64,000 bases of DNA from Micromonospora pisi (GCF_003633685.1 NZ_RBKT01000001.1:5952001-6016000); one strand, 5' to 3'; positions 9,308 to 18,913 are shown, numbered from the stretch's first letter. The notes: a model not told the origin generated them from the sequence alone. Program-made: numbers and translations.

Positions 9308-10150
9308 ATGGCCGTAGTGACCATGCGCCAGCTGCTGGAGAGCGGTGTCCACTTCGGGCACCAGACCCGCCGCTGGAACCCGAAGATGAAGCGCTTCATT
9401 TTCACCGAGCGCAACGGCATCTACATCATCGACCTGCGTCAGACGCTCGAGTACATCGAGACGGCTTACGAGTTCGTCCGCCGTACCGTCGCCGAGGGCG
9501 GCAGCATCCTCTTCGTCGGCACCAAGAAGCAGGCCCAGGAGGCCATCGCCGAGCAGGCGACCCGGGTCGGCCAGCCGTACGTCAACCACCGCTGGCTCGG
9601 TGGCATGCTGACCAACTTCCAGACGGTCTACAAGCGGCTGCAGCGGATGAAGGAGCTGGAGGCGCTCGGCGACCTCTCCGGCACCGCGGCGGGCTACACC
9701 AAGAAGGAGACCCTGCAGCTCTCCCGCGAGAAGATCAAGCTCACCCGCACGCTGGGTGGTCTGCGGGACATGCAGAAGGTGCCGGCGGCGATCTGGGTCG
9801 TCGACACCAAGAAGGAGCACATCGCCGTCGACGAGGCCCGCAAGCTGGGCATCCCGGTGATCGCCGTGCTCGACACCAACTGCGACCCGGACGAGGTCGA
9901 CTTCCCGATCCCGGGTAACGACGACGCGATCCGTTCCGCCGAGCTGCTGACCAGGGTCATCGCGGCCGCGGTCGGCGACGGCCTGATCGCCCGCTCGGGC
10001 AAGTCGCGCGGCACCGACGAGAAGCCGGAGCCGGGTGTGGTGGCCGCTGACGAGCCGCTCGCCGAGTGGGAGCGCGAGCTGATCGAGGACACCGAGAAGA
10101 AGGCTGACTCGGAGAAGGCCGCGGAGCCCGCGGCTGCTGCCGCGGAGTGA
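9308..10150 (+). CDS. rpsB: 30S ribosomal protein S2
   Basis: 280 residues. The N-terminus [25 protein letters not shown] and the later [11 protein letters not shown] and [15 protein letters not shown] blocks are diagnostic of bacterial S2. The protein joins the 30S head/body junction late in assembly and is needed for S1 binding. ATG 9308 has an ideal AAGGAG (9293-9298) upstream. The C-terminal 35 residues form an acidic/Ala-rich tail, as in other actinobacteria. It is followed by tsf, the classic rpsB-tsf pair, with an attenuator-like hairpin between them. Confidence 0.99.
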   Translation: MAVVTMRQLLESGVHFGHQTRRWNPKMKRFIFTERNGIYIIDLRQTLEYIETAYEFVRRTVAEGGSILFVGTKKQAQEAIAEQATRVGQPYVNHRWLGGMLTNFQTVYKRLQRMKELEALGDLSGTAAGYTKKETLQLSREKIKLTRTLGGLRDMQKVPAAIWVVDTKKEHIAVDEARKLGIPVIAVLDTNCDPDEVDFPIPGNDDAIRSAELLTRVIAAAVGDGLIARSGKSRGTDEKPEPGVVAADEPLAEWERELIEDTEKKADSEKAAEPAAAAAE

Positions 10151-10160
10151 TCCAGTCGCC

Positions 10161-10195
10161 GGGTCGGCCGGCCGCGCAGCGCGGCCGGCGGACCC
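10161..10195 (+). terminator. Attenuator-like hairpin between rpsB and tsf
   Basis: A GC-rich stem with arms 10161-10176 and 10180-10195, broken by one mismatch (10166/10190), closed by a CAG loop. It begins 10 nt after the rpsB stop. In the classic rpsB-tsf operon a partial terminator at this place lowers tsf expression; that role here is inferred from position. Confidence 0.5.
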
Positions 10196-10282
10196 GAGCG
10201 CAAACGGGGACTCCACGTGCCCGGATCCGGGTAACCCCGTAGCAGACCATCCATCGAAGTCCCAATCATCGAAGAGAGAGTC

Positions 10283-11110
10283 ATGTCAGAATTCACCGCT
10301 GCGGATGTCAAGCGGCTCCGCGACCTCACCGGCGCCGGCATGATGGACTCCAAGAAGGCGCTCACCGAGGCTGAGGGCGACTTCGACAAGGCCATCGAGC
10401 TGCTGCGTATCAAGGGCGCCAAGGACGTCGGCAAGCGGGCCGGCCGTACCGCCGCGAACGGCCTGGTCGCGCACCACGGCAACGCGCTGCTCGAGCTCAA
10501 CTGCGAGACCGACTTCGTCGCCAAGACCGAGGACTTCATCGCCCTGGCCCAGCAGCTCGTCGAGCACGGCGCGAAGTCCGGCGTGACCGACGCCGAGGCG
10601 CTGCTCGCCTCGACGCTCGACGGCCGTACCGTTGCCGACCTGATCCAGGAGCAGTCGGCGAAGATCGGCGAGAAGCTGGTGCTCAACCGCTTCACCGTGC
10701 TCGAGGGCACCATCGCCGTCTACATGCACCGCAAGGCGCAGGACCTGCCGCCGGCCGTGGGCGTGATGGTGGAGTACACCGGCAAGTCGGACGAGGCGGC
10801 CGACGCGGACGCGCGTGCCGCGGCGATGCAGATCGCCGCGATGCGGCCGAAGTTCGTCACCCGCGACGAGGTGCCGGCCGAGCAGGTCGAGTCCGAGCGG
10901 CGTATCGCCGAGCAGACCGCCCGCGAGGAAGGCAAGCCGGAGGCGGCCCTGCCGAAGATCATCGAGGGTCGGGTGAACGGCTTCTTCAAGGACTACGTCC
11001 TGCTGGAGCAGTCCTCGGTGACGGACAACAAGAAGACGGTCAAGCAGGTGCTCGCCGAGGCGGGCATCACCGTGACCCGCTTCGTCCGCTTCGAGGTCGG
11101 CCAGGCCTGA
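10283..11110 (+). CDS. tsf: Translation elongation factor Ts
   Basis: 275 residues. It starts with the UBA-like domain ([19 protein letters not shown]) and contains [14 protein letters not shown], the signature of EF-Ts, whose following helices contact EF-Tu and expel GDP. Start ATG 10283 has a GAGAGAG purine run at 10271-10279. Placed between rpsB and pyrH as in most bacteria. No anomalies. Confidence 0.99.
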   Translation: MSEFTAADVKRLRDLTGAGMMDSKKALTEAEGDFDKAIELLRIKGAKDVGKRAGRTAANGLVAHHGNALLELNCETDFVAKTEDFIALAQQLVEHGAKSGVTDAEALLASTLDGRTVADLIQEQSAKIGEKLVLNRFTVLEGTIAVYMHRKAQDLPPAVGVMVEYTGKSDEAADADARAAAMQIAAMRPKFVTRDEVPAEQVESERRIAEQTAREEGKPEAALPKIIEGRVNGFFKDYVLLEQSSVTDNKKTVKQVLAEAGITVTRFVRFEVGQA

Positions 11111-11116
11111 GCGGAT

Positions 11117-11219
11117 CCCCGTACCCGGTCCGGCACTGTCCGGGCCGGGTGGTGCGGGGACTGAAGGACAACCACGAGGAGGCCGCCGGTGTACATGAAG
11201 GGCACCGCGGCCTCCTCGT
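11117..11219 (+). terminator. Two consecutive hairpins after tsf
   Basis: First hairpin 11117-11159: paired blocks 11117-11121/11155-11159 and 11124-11133/11140-11149 with one mismatch. Second hairpin 11174-11219: a perfect 13-bp stem (11174-11186/11207-11219) around a 20-nt loop whose ends can pair four more bases. Neither has a T tract. Together they probably stop most tsf transcripts before pyrH. Confidence 0.6.
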
Positions 11220-11289
11220 CACATAGGGTCGGCAGCGGCAGGTGCGGCGGGGCAGCGGGCGGGATGTCCGCGGAAGAGAGGCGGGTCGG

Positions 11290-12057
11290 ATGACGCAGGT
11301 GGTTGGTGAGCGGAGCCTCGCGGAAGATGATCCGACGGCGCCGCCGCCCGGCCGGTCCCGGCGGGTGGTGCTCAAACTCTCCGGTGAGGTCTTCGGTGGC
11401 GGGGCGATCGGGGTCGACCCCGACGTGGTCCAGGCCATCGCCCGGCAGATCGCGACCGTCGTACGCCGTGGCGTGCAGGTATCGGTGGTGGTCGGCGGCG
11501 GTAACTTCTTCCGTGGCGCGGAGTTGCAGAAGCGGGGCATGGACCGGGCCCGGGCCGACTACATGGGCATGCTCGGCACCGTGATGAACTGCCTCGCGTT
11601 GCAGGACTTCCTGGAGAAGGAGGGCATCGAGACGCGGGTGCAGAGCGCGATCACGATGGCCCAGGTGGCTGAGCCGTACATTCCGTTGCGGGCCATCCGG
11701 CACCTGGAGAAGGGCCGTGTGGTGATCTTCGGCGCGGGCGCCGGGATGCCGTACTTCTCCACCGACACCGTCGCCGCCCAGCGGGCGCTGGAGATTCGTG
11801 CCGACGTGGTGTTGATGAGCAAGAACGGCGTGGACGGGGTCTACACCGCGGATCCGCGTACCGACCCGACCGCGAGCAAGCTTGACAAGATCACCTTCTC
11901 GGAGGTGCTGCGGCGCGGGCTGCGGGTCGCCGACGCCGCCGCGTTCAGCCTCTGCGAGGAGAACGGCCTGCCGATGCTGGTCTTCGGGGCCGAGGGCGAC
12001 GACACCATCATCCGCGCCGTTGGCGGCGACCGGATCGGGACCTTGATCACGGCGTAG
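11290..12057 (+). CDS. pyrH: UMP kinase
   Basis: 255 residues, amino-acid-kinase fold. [12 protein letters not shown] is the phosphate-binding start, [11 protein letters not shown] the UMP/ATP loop, and [21 protein letters not shown] the UMP-binding block. It phosphorylates UMP to UDP for pyrimidine nucleotide synthesis. ATG 11290 was chosen because the conserved core begins about 20 residues later, the usual length, and GAGAGGCGGG precedes it. The last codons and the TAG stop lie inside a 29-bp tandem duplication (12048-12105), so the present C-terminus may have been shaped by that event. Confidence 0.98.
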   Translation: MTQVVGERSLAEDDPTAPPPGRSRRVVLKLSGEVFGGGAIGVDPDVVQAIARQIATVVRRGVQVSVVVGGGNFFRGAELQKRGMDRARADYMGMLGTVMNCLALQDFLEKEGIETRVQSAITMAQVAEPYIPLRAIRHLEKGRVVIFGAGAGMPYFSTDTVAAQRALEIRADVVLMSKNGVDGVYTADPRTDPTASKLDKITFSEVLRRGLRVADAAAFSLCEENGLPMLVFGAEGDDTIIRAVGGDRIGTLITA

Positions 12058-12121
12058 CCGTGACGGACCGGCGGGGCACGGCGTAGCCGTGACGGACCGG
12101 CGGGGCACGGCGTGAGCCGGG
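12048..12121. repeat. 29-bp tandem duplication across the pyrH stop codon
   Basis: Two identical 29-bp units (12048-12076 and 12077-12105) followed by a partial third that diverges after about 8 bases (12106 on). The pyrH stop TAG (12055-12057) is inside unit one. Each unit begins with a small palindrome, CACGGCGTAGCCGTG, that can fold into a 6-bp hairpin. Confidence 0.9.
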
Positions 12122-12167
12122 CATGAACAGACGACCTACGACTGAGTAGAGGGAGGCGAGGGAGCAG

Positions 12168-12725
12168 GTGATCGACGACACTCTCCTCGAGGCCGAGGAA
12201 AAAATGGAACGTGCTGTCGAGCACGCCAAGGAGGAGTTCGGTGCGATCCGCACCGGGCGAGCCACCCCGGCCATGTTCTCCAAGATCATCATCGACTACT
12301 ACGGCTCGCCCACGCCGCTGACCCAGATGGCCTCGGTCGGCGTACCGGAGCCCCGGATGGCGATCATCAAGCCGTACGACGCTTCGCAGCTCCAGGCGAT
12401 GGAGAAGGCGATCCGGGACTCGGACCTCGGTGTCAACCCGAACAACGAGGGCAACCAGCTCCGCATCCTGCTGCCGCAGATGACCGAGGAACGGCGGCGG
12501 GAAATGATCAAGGTCGCTCGTGGCAAGGGCGAGGAAGCCAAGGTGGCGATCCGCAACATCCGCCGCCGGGGCAAGGAAGAGCTCGACCGGATCGTCAAGG
12601 ACGGCGAGGCGGGCGAGGACGAGGGACGTCGCGCCGAGAAGGAGCTGGACGACCTCACCCACAAGTACTCCACGCACGTCGACGAACTGGTCAAACACAA
12701 GGAAGCCGAGCTGCTCGAGGTCTGA
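12168..12725 (+). CDS. frr: Ribosome recycling factor
   Basis: 185 residues, the exact usual length. It has the long three-helix-bundle pattern and the family blocks [16 protein letters not shown] and [21 protein letters not shown], then [14 protein letters not shown]. With EF-G it splits post-termination ribosomes. GTG start at 12168 with GAGGGAGCAGG upstream. The stop TGA overlaps the cdsA start by one base (TGATG), so translation is coupled. Confidence 0.99.
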   Translation: MIDDTLLEAEEKMERAVEHAKEEFGAIRTGRATPAMFSKIIIDYYGSPTPLTQMASVGVPEPRMAIIKPYDASQLQAMEKAIRDSDLGVNPNNEGNQLRILLPQMTEERRREMIKVARGKGEEAKVAIRNIRRRGKEELDRIVKDGEAGEDEGRRAEKELDDLTHKYSTHVDELVKHKEAELLEV

Positions 12726-14152
12726 TGTCCTACCTCGACCCCAACGGCGGCGAGTCCCAGGGCTGGCAGCGTCAGGACGGACCAGCGGGTCCGTACTGGC
12801 CGGATGCTCACGAGGAGCCTCGACCCCGGGCGCGGCACACCGGTGCCGCGCCCGAGGCCTTTGCCGATACGCCGGGTTATGCACCCGTGTCCGGATACCG
12901 GCACGGTGACGGGGCGGCCCGTCGGGACGGCTACCCGGGCGGACCCGCCCCGTACGCCGGACCGGAGAGCTCCGACGCCCACCCGTACCGGCCCGACGCC
13001 CACCCGTACCAGCCGGACGAGCGGGAGTTCGGCTATCCCGGCGGTGACCGCCCGGACGGCACGCCCGACGGGCTGACCGACCCGGTGGGCTGGGCCCCGA
13101 TCCGGGGCATGGACCAGCCGGACCTGATGGTCGCCGACACCGCGAACCAGTGGCGCCCCGGTCCGGCCGACTCCGCCCGCACCCGGCCCGACCACGTCGA
13201 GGTCGGTCATTCGGGCTCGGGCGGGGTATCCGAAGGCATGGACGTACCGGACCCGGAGGAGGTCGAGCCGGACGGGCCTCGTCCCCGGACCGGACGACGT
13301 CGCGCCGGCCGTGGCCGCCCCGCCACCCTGCCGGCGACCAGCCGGGCCGGGCGCAACCTGCCGGCCGCGATCGGGGTCGGGCTCGCACTCGGCGCCGCGG
13401 TCGTGGTTCCGCTCTTCCTGTACCCGCCGGTCTTCATGCTGGTGGTGGCGGCCGCGGTGGGGGTCGGCATCTGGGAGATGACCCAGGCGGTACGCCGCAG
13501 CGGCGCCCGGCCGCCGTTGGTGCCGCTGGTGTTCGGCGGGGTGCTGATGGTCGGGCTGGCCGGCTGGGCCGGGCTGGACGCGCTGAGCCTCGGACTGCTG
13601 GTCACGGTGCTGGCGACCATGGTCTGGCGGCTCGGGGACGGGCCGGCGGGCTACCAGCGGGACATGACCGCGGCCACCCTGATCGCGGTGTACGTTCCGT
13701 TCCTCGGCGGCTTTGCCGCACTGCTCGCCGCCGAGCCCTCGGACGGGCATCTCCGGGTGGTGGTGACGATCGTCGCGGTGGTGCTCTCCGACACCGGTGG
13801 GTACGCCGCCGGTGTCCTCTTCGGCAAGCATCCGATGGCCCCCTCGGTGAGCCCGAAGAAGTCCTGGGAGGGCTTTGCCGGCTCGGTGCTGGCGGCAGCC
13901 GGTGGCAGTGCGCTGCTGCTCGCGCTCCTGCTCGACGTGGACCCGCTCTGGGGGGCGCTGTTCGGGGTGGCGGTCTCCGGCGCCTCGGTCCTCGGGGACC
14001 TCGGGGAATCGATGATCAAACGCGACCTGGGTGTGAAGGACATGAGCAATCTGCTGCCGGGACATGGCGGCCTGATGGACCGGTTGGATTCGGTGTTGTT
14101 CGCCGTACCGGTCGCTTATCTCCTGCTGACGATCCTGGTGCCGGTCGGCTGA
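12725..14152 (+). CDS. cdsA: Phosphatidate cytidylyltransferase with long hydrophilic N-terminal extension
   Basis: 475 residues. The C-terminal half (about 211-475) is a polytopic membrane enzyme with the CDP-diglyceride synthase signature: SPKKSWEGF and, near the end, SMIKRDLGVKDMSNLLPGHG followed by GLMDRLD. It makes CDP-diacylglycerol from phosphatidate and CTP for phospholipid and PIM synthesis. The first 210 residues are unlike the classic enzyme: Pro/Gly/Asp/Tyr-rich and probably disordered, with DAHPYRP/DAHPYQP duplicated, then an Arg-rich stretch just before the first membrane helix. It overlaps frr by one base. The extension seems genuine because no better start with a ribosome site is visible nearer the core. 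Confidence 0.96.
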   Translation: MSYLDPNGGESQGWQRQDGPAGPYWPDAHEEPRPRARHTGAAPEAFADTPGYAPVSGYRHGDGAARRDGYPGGPAPYAGPESSDAHPYRPDAHPYQPDEREFGYPGGDRPDGTPDGLTDPVGWAPIRGMDQPDLMVADTANQWRPGPADSARTRPDHVEVGHSGSGGVSEGMDVPDPEEVEPDGPRPRTGRRRAGRGRPATLPATSRAGRNLPAAIGVGLALGAAVVVPLFLYPPVFMLVVAAAVGVGIWEMTQAVRRSGARPPLVPLVFGGVLMVGLAGWAGLDALSLGLLVTVLATMVWRLGDGPAGYQRDMTAATLIAVYVPFLGGFAALLAAEPSDGHLRVVVTIVAVVLSDTGGYAAGVLFGKHPMAPSVSPKKSWEGFAGSVLAAAGGSALLLALLLDVDPLWGALFGVAVSGASVLGDLGESMIKRDLGVKDMSNLLPGHGGLMDRLDSVLFAVPVAYLLLTILVPVG

Positions 14153-14248
14153 GATGTCCCGACGTCGTCAAGCTCACCGGGATCACCCCCGGGTTCGGAC
14201 CCCTCGGCCAGGTGCGTCCTTTCGTCGGCGTGGGAGACTGGACAGGCC

Positions 14249-15385
14249 ATGACGAGCCTGCCCATGATCCAAATCAGTCCGGACGCGTCGAGCGCGGCCG
14301 GGAAGCCCGCGCGTGCGTCGATGCCGCCGCGCCACCTCGCCGATCTCGCCCTGCCTGACCGGCAGGCCTTGGTCGCGGAGCTGGGCGAGCCCGCCTTCCG
14401 TGCCCGGCAGGTCTCCACCCACTACTTCGGTCGGCTGGTACGCGACCCGGCGCAGATGACCGATCTGCCGGCCGCGACGCGTGATCGGATCACCGACGCG
14501 CTCCTGCCGACCCTGCTGACCCCGGTCCGTGAGTTGGCCTGCGACGACGGTGCCACCCGAAAGGCGCTGTGGCGGCTGCACGACGGCTCGATGGTCGAGA
14601 GCGTGCTGATGGGCTATCCCGACCGGGTCACCGTCTGCATCTCCAGTCAGGCCGGCTGCGGAATGGCCTGCCCCTTCTGCGCCACGGGTCAGGCGGGTCT
14701 GACCCGTAACCTCTCCACCGCCGAGATCGTCGACCAGGCGGTGTACCTCGCCGGGGTGGCCGCGTCCGGAGCGGTCGCGGGTTCACCGCCCCGGCTGTCG
14801 CACGTGGTCTTCATGGGCATGGGCGAACCGCTGGCGAACTACTCGCGGGTGATCGCGGCGATCCGTCGGCTCTGCGCACCCGCACCGGAGGGGCTCGGCC
14901 TCTCACAGCGACACATCACCGTCTCCACGGTCGGTCTGGTGCCGGCGATCCGCCGGCTCACCGGGGAGGACCTTTCGGTGACTCTTGCGTTGTCGTTGCA
15001 CGCGCCCGATGATGATCTGCGCGATGAACTCGTTCCGGTCAACCAGCGGTGGAAGGTCGCCGAGGTTCTGGACGCGGCATGGGAGTACGCCGATCGCACG
15101 GGACGTCGCGTTTCCATCGAATACGCAATGATCAAAGATGTGAACGACCAGCCGTGGCGAGCCGACCTGCTGGGCCGGCTCCTGGCCGGACGGCTGACAC
15201 ATGTCAATCTCATTCCGCTCAACCCGACGCCGGGCAGCCGCTGGGATGCCAGCCCGAAGCCGGTAGAGCGGGAGTTCGTCCGACGGCTGCGGGAGGCTGG
15301 GGTGTCGACTACGGTCCGGGACACCCGCGGACGGGAGATCGACGGGGCATGTGGGCAGCTGGCCGCCGCCGAGGTGGCCACATGA
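14249..15385 (+). CDS. rlmN: 23S rRNA (adenine2503-C2)-methyltransferase RlmN
   Basis: 378 residues, radical-SAM enzyme. The [4Fe-4S] cysteines are in [12 protein letters not shown] (C137, C141, C144). Other family blocks: [29 protein letters not shown], and a C-terminal [16 protein letters not shown] containing the second catalytic cysteine. It methylates A2503 in 23S rRNA and A37 in some tRNAs. ATG 14249 is the first in-frame start; a later ATG (14321) would still keep the whole core, so the start is uncertain by about 24 residues. Confidence 0.97.
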   Translation: MTSLPMIQISPDASSAAGKPARASMPPRHLADLALPDRQALVAELGEPAFRARQVSTHYFGRLVRDPAQMTDLPAATRDRITDALLPTLLTPVRELACDDGATRKALWRLHDGSMVESVLMGYPDRVTVCISSQAGCGMACPFCATGQAGLTRNLSTAEIVDQAVYLAGVAASGAVAGSPPRLSHVVFMGMGEPLANYSRVIAAIRRLCAPAPEGLGLSQRHITVSTVGLVPAIRRLTGEDLSVTLALSLHAPDDDLRDELVPVNQRWKVAEVLDAAWEYADRTGRRVSIEYAMIKDVNDQPWRADLLGRLLAGRLTHVNLIPLNPTPGSRWDASPKPVEREFVRRLREAGVSTTVRDTRGREIDGACGQLAAAEVAT

Positions 15386-15452
15386 GTGGACATAGCGGAT
15401 GGGCCGGCTGCCGCACCGGGCTGCGTGATGAGCGATCGAAGCAGGAGACATA

Positions 15453-16787
15453 GTGGCGAGTCAGGGTCAGCGCTTCCGGCGTAAGGCGCTCAGGCGGGGC
15501 TACAAGGTCGACGAGGTGGACACCTTCCTGGATCGGGTCGAGTCCACGCTCGCCGGTTCCCCGGTTGGCGCGCCCGTCGCCTCGCAGGAAGTCCATGATG
15601 TCGTCTTCCGTGTTCGTTTCGGTGGGTACGACGAGTGGCAGGTTGACCTGCATCTCGACCGGGTAGAGCGACAGCTCGCCGAGCTGGAGGAGCGCGGCGG
15701 CGGCAGCCGGGGAGCGGACTCCCGTCTCCCCGCCCGGGCAGGTGCCCCGGACCGTATGGGTCCGCCGGATCACATGGGCCCCCCGGACCGTATGGGCCCC
15801 CCGGACCGTATGGGCCCCCCGGACCGTATGGGTCCGCCGGATCGCATGGGTCCGCCGGACCGTATGGGCCCTCCGGACCGTATGGGTCCGCCGGATCGCA
15901 TGGGCCCTCCCGATCGGATGGGCCCCCCGGACCGTATGGGTCCGCCGGATCGGATGGGCCCCCCCGACCGGATGGGTCCGCCGATGCGCGATGACCGGGC
16001 GCTGCCGCCGGGTGCGCCGGCACTGCCGCAGCGGCCAATGCCCGCACAGGCAGGTCCACCGGACCCGTACGGCCGGTATGACGAGCCCACCGGCGTGTTC
16101 GGTGGCGGCGCCGGCGGCGGGTACGACGGACCCGGGCGCGGTGGTTACGACACTCCGCGTGGACCGGGCGGTCCGGGTGGACCCGGAGGCCCGGGCGGCC
16201 CCGGAGCGCCTGGCGCACCGGGAGGCCCCGGAGGACCTGGTGGCGTCCGTGGTCCCGCTGGTCCGGGTGGCGGATTCGGCCCCTCGCCCGAGGATCGCTT
16301 CGACGGTTTCGAGTCCGGCCGGCACGGCAAAATGGACATGACGGCAGAAATCCGGATGCCCGATCGCGACCTGCGTGGTCGTGGGCCGGGCCCGGGCCTC
16401 GGTGGCCCCCCGGCGGGTGGCCCTCCGGTCGCCGGCCCGCCGATGGGTGGCCCGCCGATGGGTGGCCCTCCGGTCGCCGGCCCGCCGATGGGTGGCCCGC
16501 CGGTCGGTGGTCCGCCGCCGATGCCGGGCGGCCCCGGGGGCGAGATCGCCCGCATCGACCACATGCGTCGGACGTTCCAGGTGCGTCGCTTCGGCAGCGG
16601 CTACGACCCCGACCAGGTCGACCGGTTGTTCGACGGCATCCTGGCGAGCATGTCCGGGCGCGGCCCGATGCCGGTCAACCCGGCCGAACTCGATCTGATG
16701 AAGTTCGGGCTGGTACCCGGCGGTTACTTCGAGGCAGAGGTCGAAGCCGCGCTCAAGGAAGTCCAGGACATCCTGCGCCGCCGCTGA
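15453..16787 (+). CDS. DivIVA-domain repeat protein with large low-complexity centre
   Basis: 444 residues. N-terminal DivIVA-type motif [22 protein letters not shown], a second related block ([22 protein letters not shown]), and a third at the C-terminus ([22 protein letters not shown]) followed by [18 protein letters not shown]. Between lie three low-complexity tracts: thirteen MGPPDR-type hexapeptides (about residues 102-179), a GPGGPGG collagen-like tract (about 236-270), and a GGPP(M/V)(G/A) tract (about 315-360). DivIVA relatives mark curved membrane and organise polar growth in actinobacteria. GTG 15453 starts just before the first motif with AGGAGA upstream. A strong terminator follows. 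Exact partner unknown. Confidence 0.85.
   Translation: MASQGQRFRRKALRRGYKVDEVDTFLDRVESTLAGSPVGAPVASQEVHDVVFRVRFGGYDEWQVDLHLDRVERQLAELEERGGGSRGADSRLPARAGAPDRMGPPDHMGPPDRMGPPDRMGPPDRMGPPDRMGPPDRMGPPDRMGPPDRMGPPDRMGPPDRMGPPDRMGPPDRMGPPMRDDRALPPGAPALPQRPMPAQAGPPDPYGRYDEPTGVFGGGAGGGYDGPGRGGYDTPRGPGGPGGPGGPGGPGAPGAPGGPGGPGGVRGPAGPGGGFGPSPEDRFDGFESGRHGKMDMTAEIRMPDRDLRGRGPGPGLGGPPAGGPPVAGPPMGGPPMGGPPVAGPPMGGPPVGGPPPMPGGPGGEIARIDHMRRTFQVRRFGSGYDPDQVDRLFDGILASMSGRGPMPVNPAELDLMKFGLVPGGYFEAEVEAALKEVQDILRRR
15756..15989 (+). repeat. Thirteen 18-bp coding tandem repeats
   Basis: Thirteen in-frame 18-bp units, each beginning ATGGG and encoding MGPPDR or a close variant (unit 1 ends in His, unit 13 reads MGPPMR). 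Third-position variants (units 2, 3, 4 identical; 5 and 8 nearly so) show that units have been copied within the array. Part of the DivIVA-domain gene. Confidence 0.95.
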
Positions 16788-16797
16788 CCAGGACACG

Positions 16798-16840
16798 GAT
16801 CAGGCCCGTCCCCGGCTGGGGGCGGGCCTGATCTTCGTTT
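16798..16840 (+). terminator. Intrinsic terminator after the DivIVA-domain gene
   Basis: A perfect 11-bp outer stem (16798-16808/16823-16833) extended by inner C/G pairs, followed by TTCGTTT. It begins 11 nt after the stop codon and closes the rpsB-to-DivIVA plus-strand block. Confidence 0.85.
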
Positions 16841-16880
16841 GGGCGGTGCTTCGCCGCCGAGGTTTCCCGGTCGGCGACGA

Positions 16881-17102
16881 TCAGGAGCGCAGGCCGTTGC
16901 GGCGCAGCACGGCGTCGCCGATGACGATCACCAGCAGTCCCACCGCGATGCCGATCAGCCAGATGTCCTCGGTGGCACCCTCGTGGTTGCCGATCAACAT
17001 CAAGAGCAGCGCCACCGCGGAGATGATCGCGCCAATCCGGCCCGCCTTGCGGTGGCCCGGCTTGTGCTGATCGGGCGACGTTACCGGCTCGCTTCCTGCC
17101 AC
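16881..17102 (-). CDS. DUF2631 family small membrane protein
   Basis: 73 residues with two hydrophobic helices (about 22-39 and 47-65). The GNHEGATEDIWLIG segment between them matches the conserved GNHxGxxED core of DUF2631, a family seen near dxr/rip1 in mycobacteria, which agrees with the gene order here. GTG 17102 has AAGGA 7 nt upstream on the minus strand. Function unknown; likely a cytoplasmic-membrane protein. Confidence 0.85.
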   Translation of the reverse strand: MAGSEPVTSPDQHKPGHRKAGRIGAIISAVALLLMLIGNHEGATEDIWLIGIAVGLLVIVIGDAVLRRNGLRS

Positions 17103-17303
17103 GTTCGGTCCTTCCCCTCACGTTCGGATCTCTGCTTCAGTCTGGCACGCCGGTCGGCGGCCCCGCCGCAGGGTCTCCAGCCTGGTCGCGACGACCGTAC
17201 CGGGGGCCGCCGATGGGCAACCTGGCGTCGCGGGTCGGCCCCGGCGCACACTCCGGTAGCGTTTGGGCGTACGCCATGGTTTTCATGCTTGGAGGAGTGC
17301 ACG

Positions 17304-18869
17304 GTGCGAGTGACCGGTACGGGACACGCCAGTATGCGGATCGACACGGCCGCAGGCAGCATCCTGTGCGATCCATGGGTGAATCCGGCCTACTTCGCTT
17401 CGTGGTTCCCTTTCCCGGACAATTCACAGCTCGACTGGGAGAACCTCGGCCAGGTCGACTACCTCTATGTCTCCCACCTGCACCGGGACCACTTCGACGC
17501 GGCGCACCTGAAGCGGTTCATCTCCAAGAAGGCGACCGTCCTGCTGCCCGAGTATCCGACCTCCGAGCTGGAAGACGAGCTGCGCGAGCTGGGCTTCACC
17601 AGCTTCCTGCGTACCACCAGCAACGAGGTGGTCGAGCTCGACGGCGGGCTCAAGGTGATGATCCAGGCGCTCACCAGCCCGACCGACGGGCCGATCGGTG
17701 ACTCCTCCCTCTGGGTCGAGTACGACGGGGTGCGGCTGCTGAACCAGAACGACGCCCGCCCGACCGATCTCAGCGTCTTCGCCGAGCTCGGTCACGTACA
17801 CGCGCACATGCTCCAGTTCTCCGGCGCCATCTGGTACCCGATGGTCTACGAGCTGCCCAACGCGGCCAAGACGGCGTTCGGCAAGCAGAAGCGCGACCGG
17901 CAGATGGACCGTACGGTCCGCTACATCGACGACCTGAAGGCGTCGTGGGTCTTCCCGATCGCCGGCCCGCCGTGCTTCCTCGACGACGACCTGTGGCAGT
18001 TCAACGACATCCACGGCGACGAGGGCAACATCTTCCCCGACCAGCAGGTCTTCATCGACCACTACGCCGGGCTCGGTTACGACAACGGGGTGATCCTGCT
18101 GCCCGGCAGTGTCTCCGAGGTCACCGCGGAGACCGTCGAGACCAGCCACCCGGTCCCGGACGTACGGGAGTTCTTCGCCCGCAAGGAAGAGCACCTGCGC
18201 GAGTACCAGGCCCGGCAGCGGCCGGTGATCGAGGCGGCCAAGGCGAGCTGGCGGCACCCCGAGGTGGACGTGCTCGCGGGCATGAAGCGCCGGATCGAGC
18301 CGCTGCTGGAGGAGTCGGTCTACCTGGCCAAGGGGGTCGGCGGCCCGGTCCGGTTCGACCTGGTCGGCTACGACGGCGAGTCGGTCGAGTCGATCGTGGT
18401 GGACTTCCCCGGCAAGGAGGTCCGGCCGTACGCCGACGAGAAGGTCCGCTACCGGTTCCGTACCGAGCGGGCGCTGATCGAGCAGTTGCTGCACAGCGAA
18501 GAGGTCGACTGGGTCAACTCCCTCTTCCTCTCCTGCCGCTTCTCGGCCGCCCGGATCGGCCAGTACAACGAGTTCGTCTACGCCTTCTTCAAGTGCCTCT
18601 CCGAGGAGCGCCTCCAGTACGCCGAGGGCTGGTACGCCGAGCAGCGTCCGGACGCCGAGGACGTCAAGCTCGGTGACTGGATCGTGCAGCGGCGGTGCCC
18701 GCACCTGAAGGCCGACCTGACCCGGTTCGGCATCATCGACGGCGACCAGCTCACCTGCCAGCTGCACGGCTGGCGCTTCGACCTGCCCAGCGGCCGCTGT
18801 CTGACCAGCGTCGGGCACGAGATCCGGGCCCACAAGGCCGGCGCCGACGCTCCGGTCGCCGCCGAATAG
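17304..18869 (+). CDS. Metallo-beta-lactamase fold / Rieske [2Fe-2S] fusion protein
   Basis: 521 residues. The N-terminal half is a UlaG/CMAH-like metallo-beta-lactamase domain: GTGHASMRIDT at the start, VSHLHRDHFD (H58, H60, D62, H63 metal site), then GDSSLWVEYDG and QNDARPTD. The middle (about 300-440) is an unassigned alpha/beta region. The C-terminus is a complete Rieske site: C465-x-H467 and C485-x2-H488 (CPHLKADL, CQLHGW). Rieske and metallo-beta-lactamase domains also meet in CMP-sialic-acid hydroxylase, but there the Rieske domain is N-terminal. Likely an oxygenase or hydroxylase acting on a nucleotide-linked or lipid substrate; this is inference. GTG 17304 has GGAGG at 17291-17295. 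Confidence 0.87.
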   Translation: MRVTGTGHASMRIDTAAGSILCDPWVNPAYFASWFPFPDNSQLDWENLGQVDYLYVSHLHRDHFDAAHLKRFISKKATVLLPEYPTSELEDELRELGFTSFLRTTSNEVVELDGGLKVMIQALTSPTDGPIGDSSLWVEYDGVRLLNQNDARPTDLSVFAELGHVHAHMLQFSGAIWYPMVYELPNAAKTAFGKQKRDRQMDRTVRYIDDLKASWVFPIAGPPCFLDDDLWQFNDIHGDEGNIFPDQQVFIDHYAGLGYDNGVILLPGSVSEVTAETVETSHPVPDVREFFARKEEHLREYQARQRPVIEAAKASWRHPEVDVLAGMKRRIEPLLEESVYLAKGVGGPVRFDLVGYDGESVESIVVDFPGKEVRPYADEKVRYRFRTERALIEQLLHSEEVDWVNSLFLSCRFSAARIGQYNEFVYAFFKCLSEERLQYAEGWYAEQRPDAEDVKLGDWIVQRRCPHLKADLTRFGIIDGDQLTCQLHGWRFDLPSGRCLTSVGHEIRAHKAGADAPVAAE

Positions 18870-18882
18870 TCCCGCGCGTGCC

Positions 18883-18910
18883 CCGGCCGGGGTGCCCGCA
18901 TCCCGGCCGG
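18883..18910. terminator. Hairpin between convergent genes
   Basis: A perfect 9-bp stem (18883-18891/18902-18910) with a 10-nt loop between the MBL-Rieske gene and the minus-strand gene ending at 18914. No T tract. An overlapping 12-bp palindrome (18881-18892) offers an alternative fold. Confidence 0.5.
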
Positions 18911-18913
18911 AGC

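Noticed and set aside
15756-15989. CRISPR-like array of short repeats
   Set aside because: Units are 18 bp, contiguous without spacers, and in frame with a protein; a coding tandem repeat.
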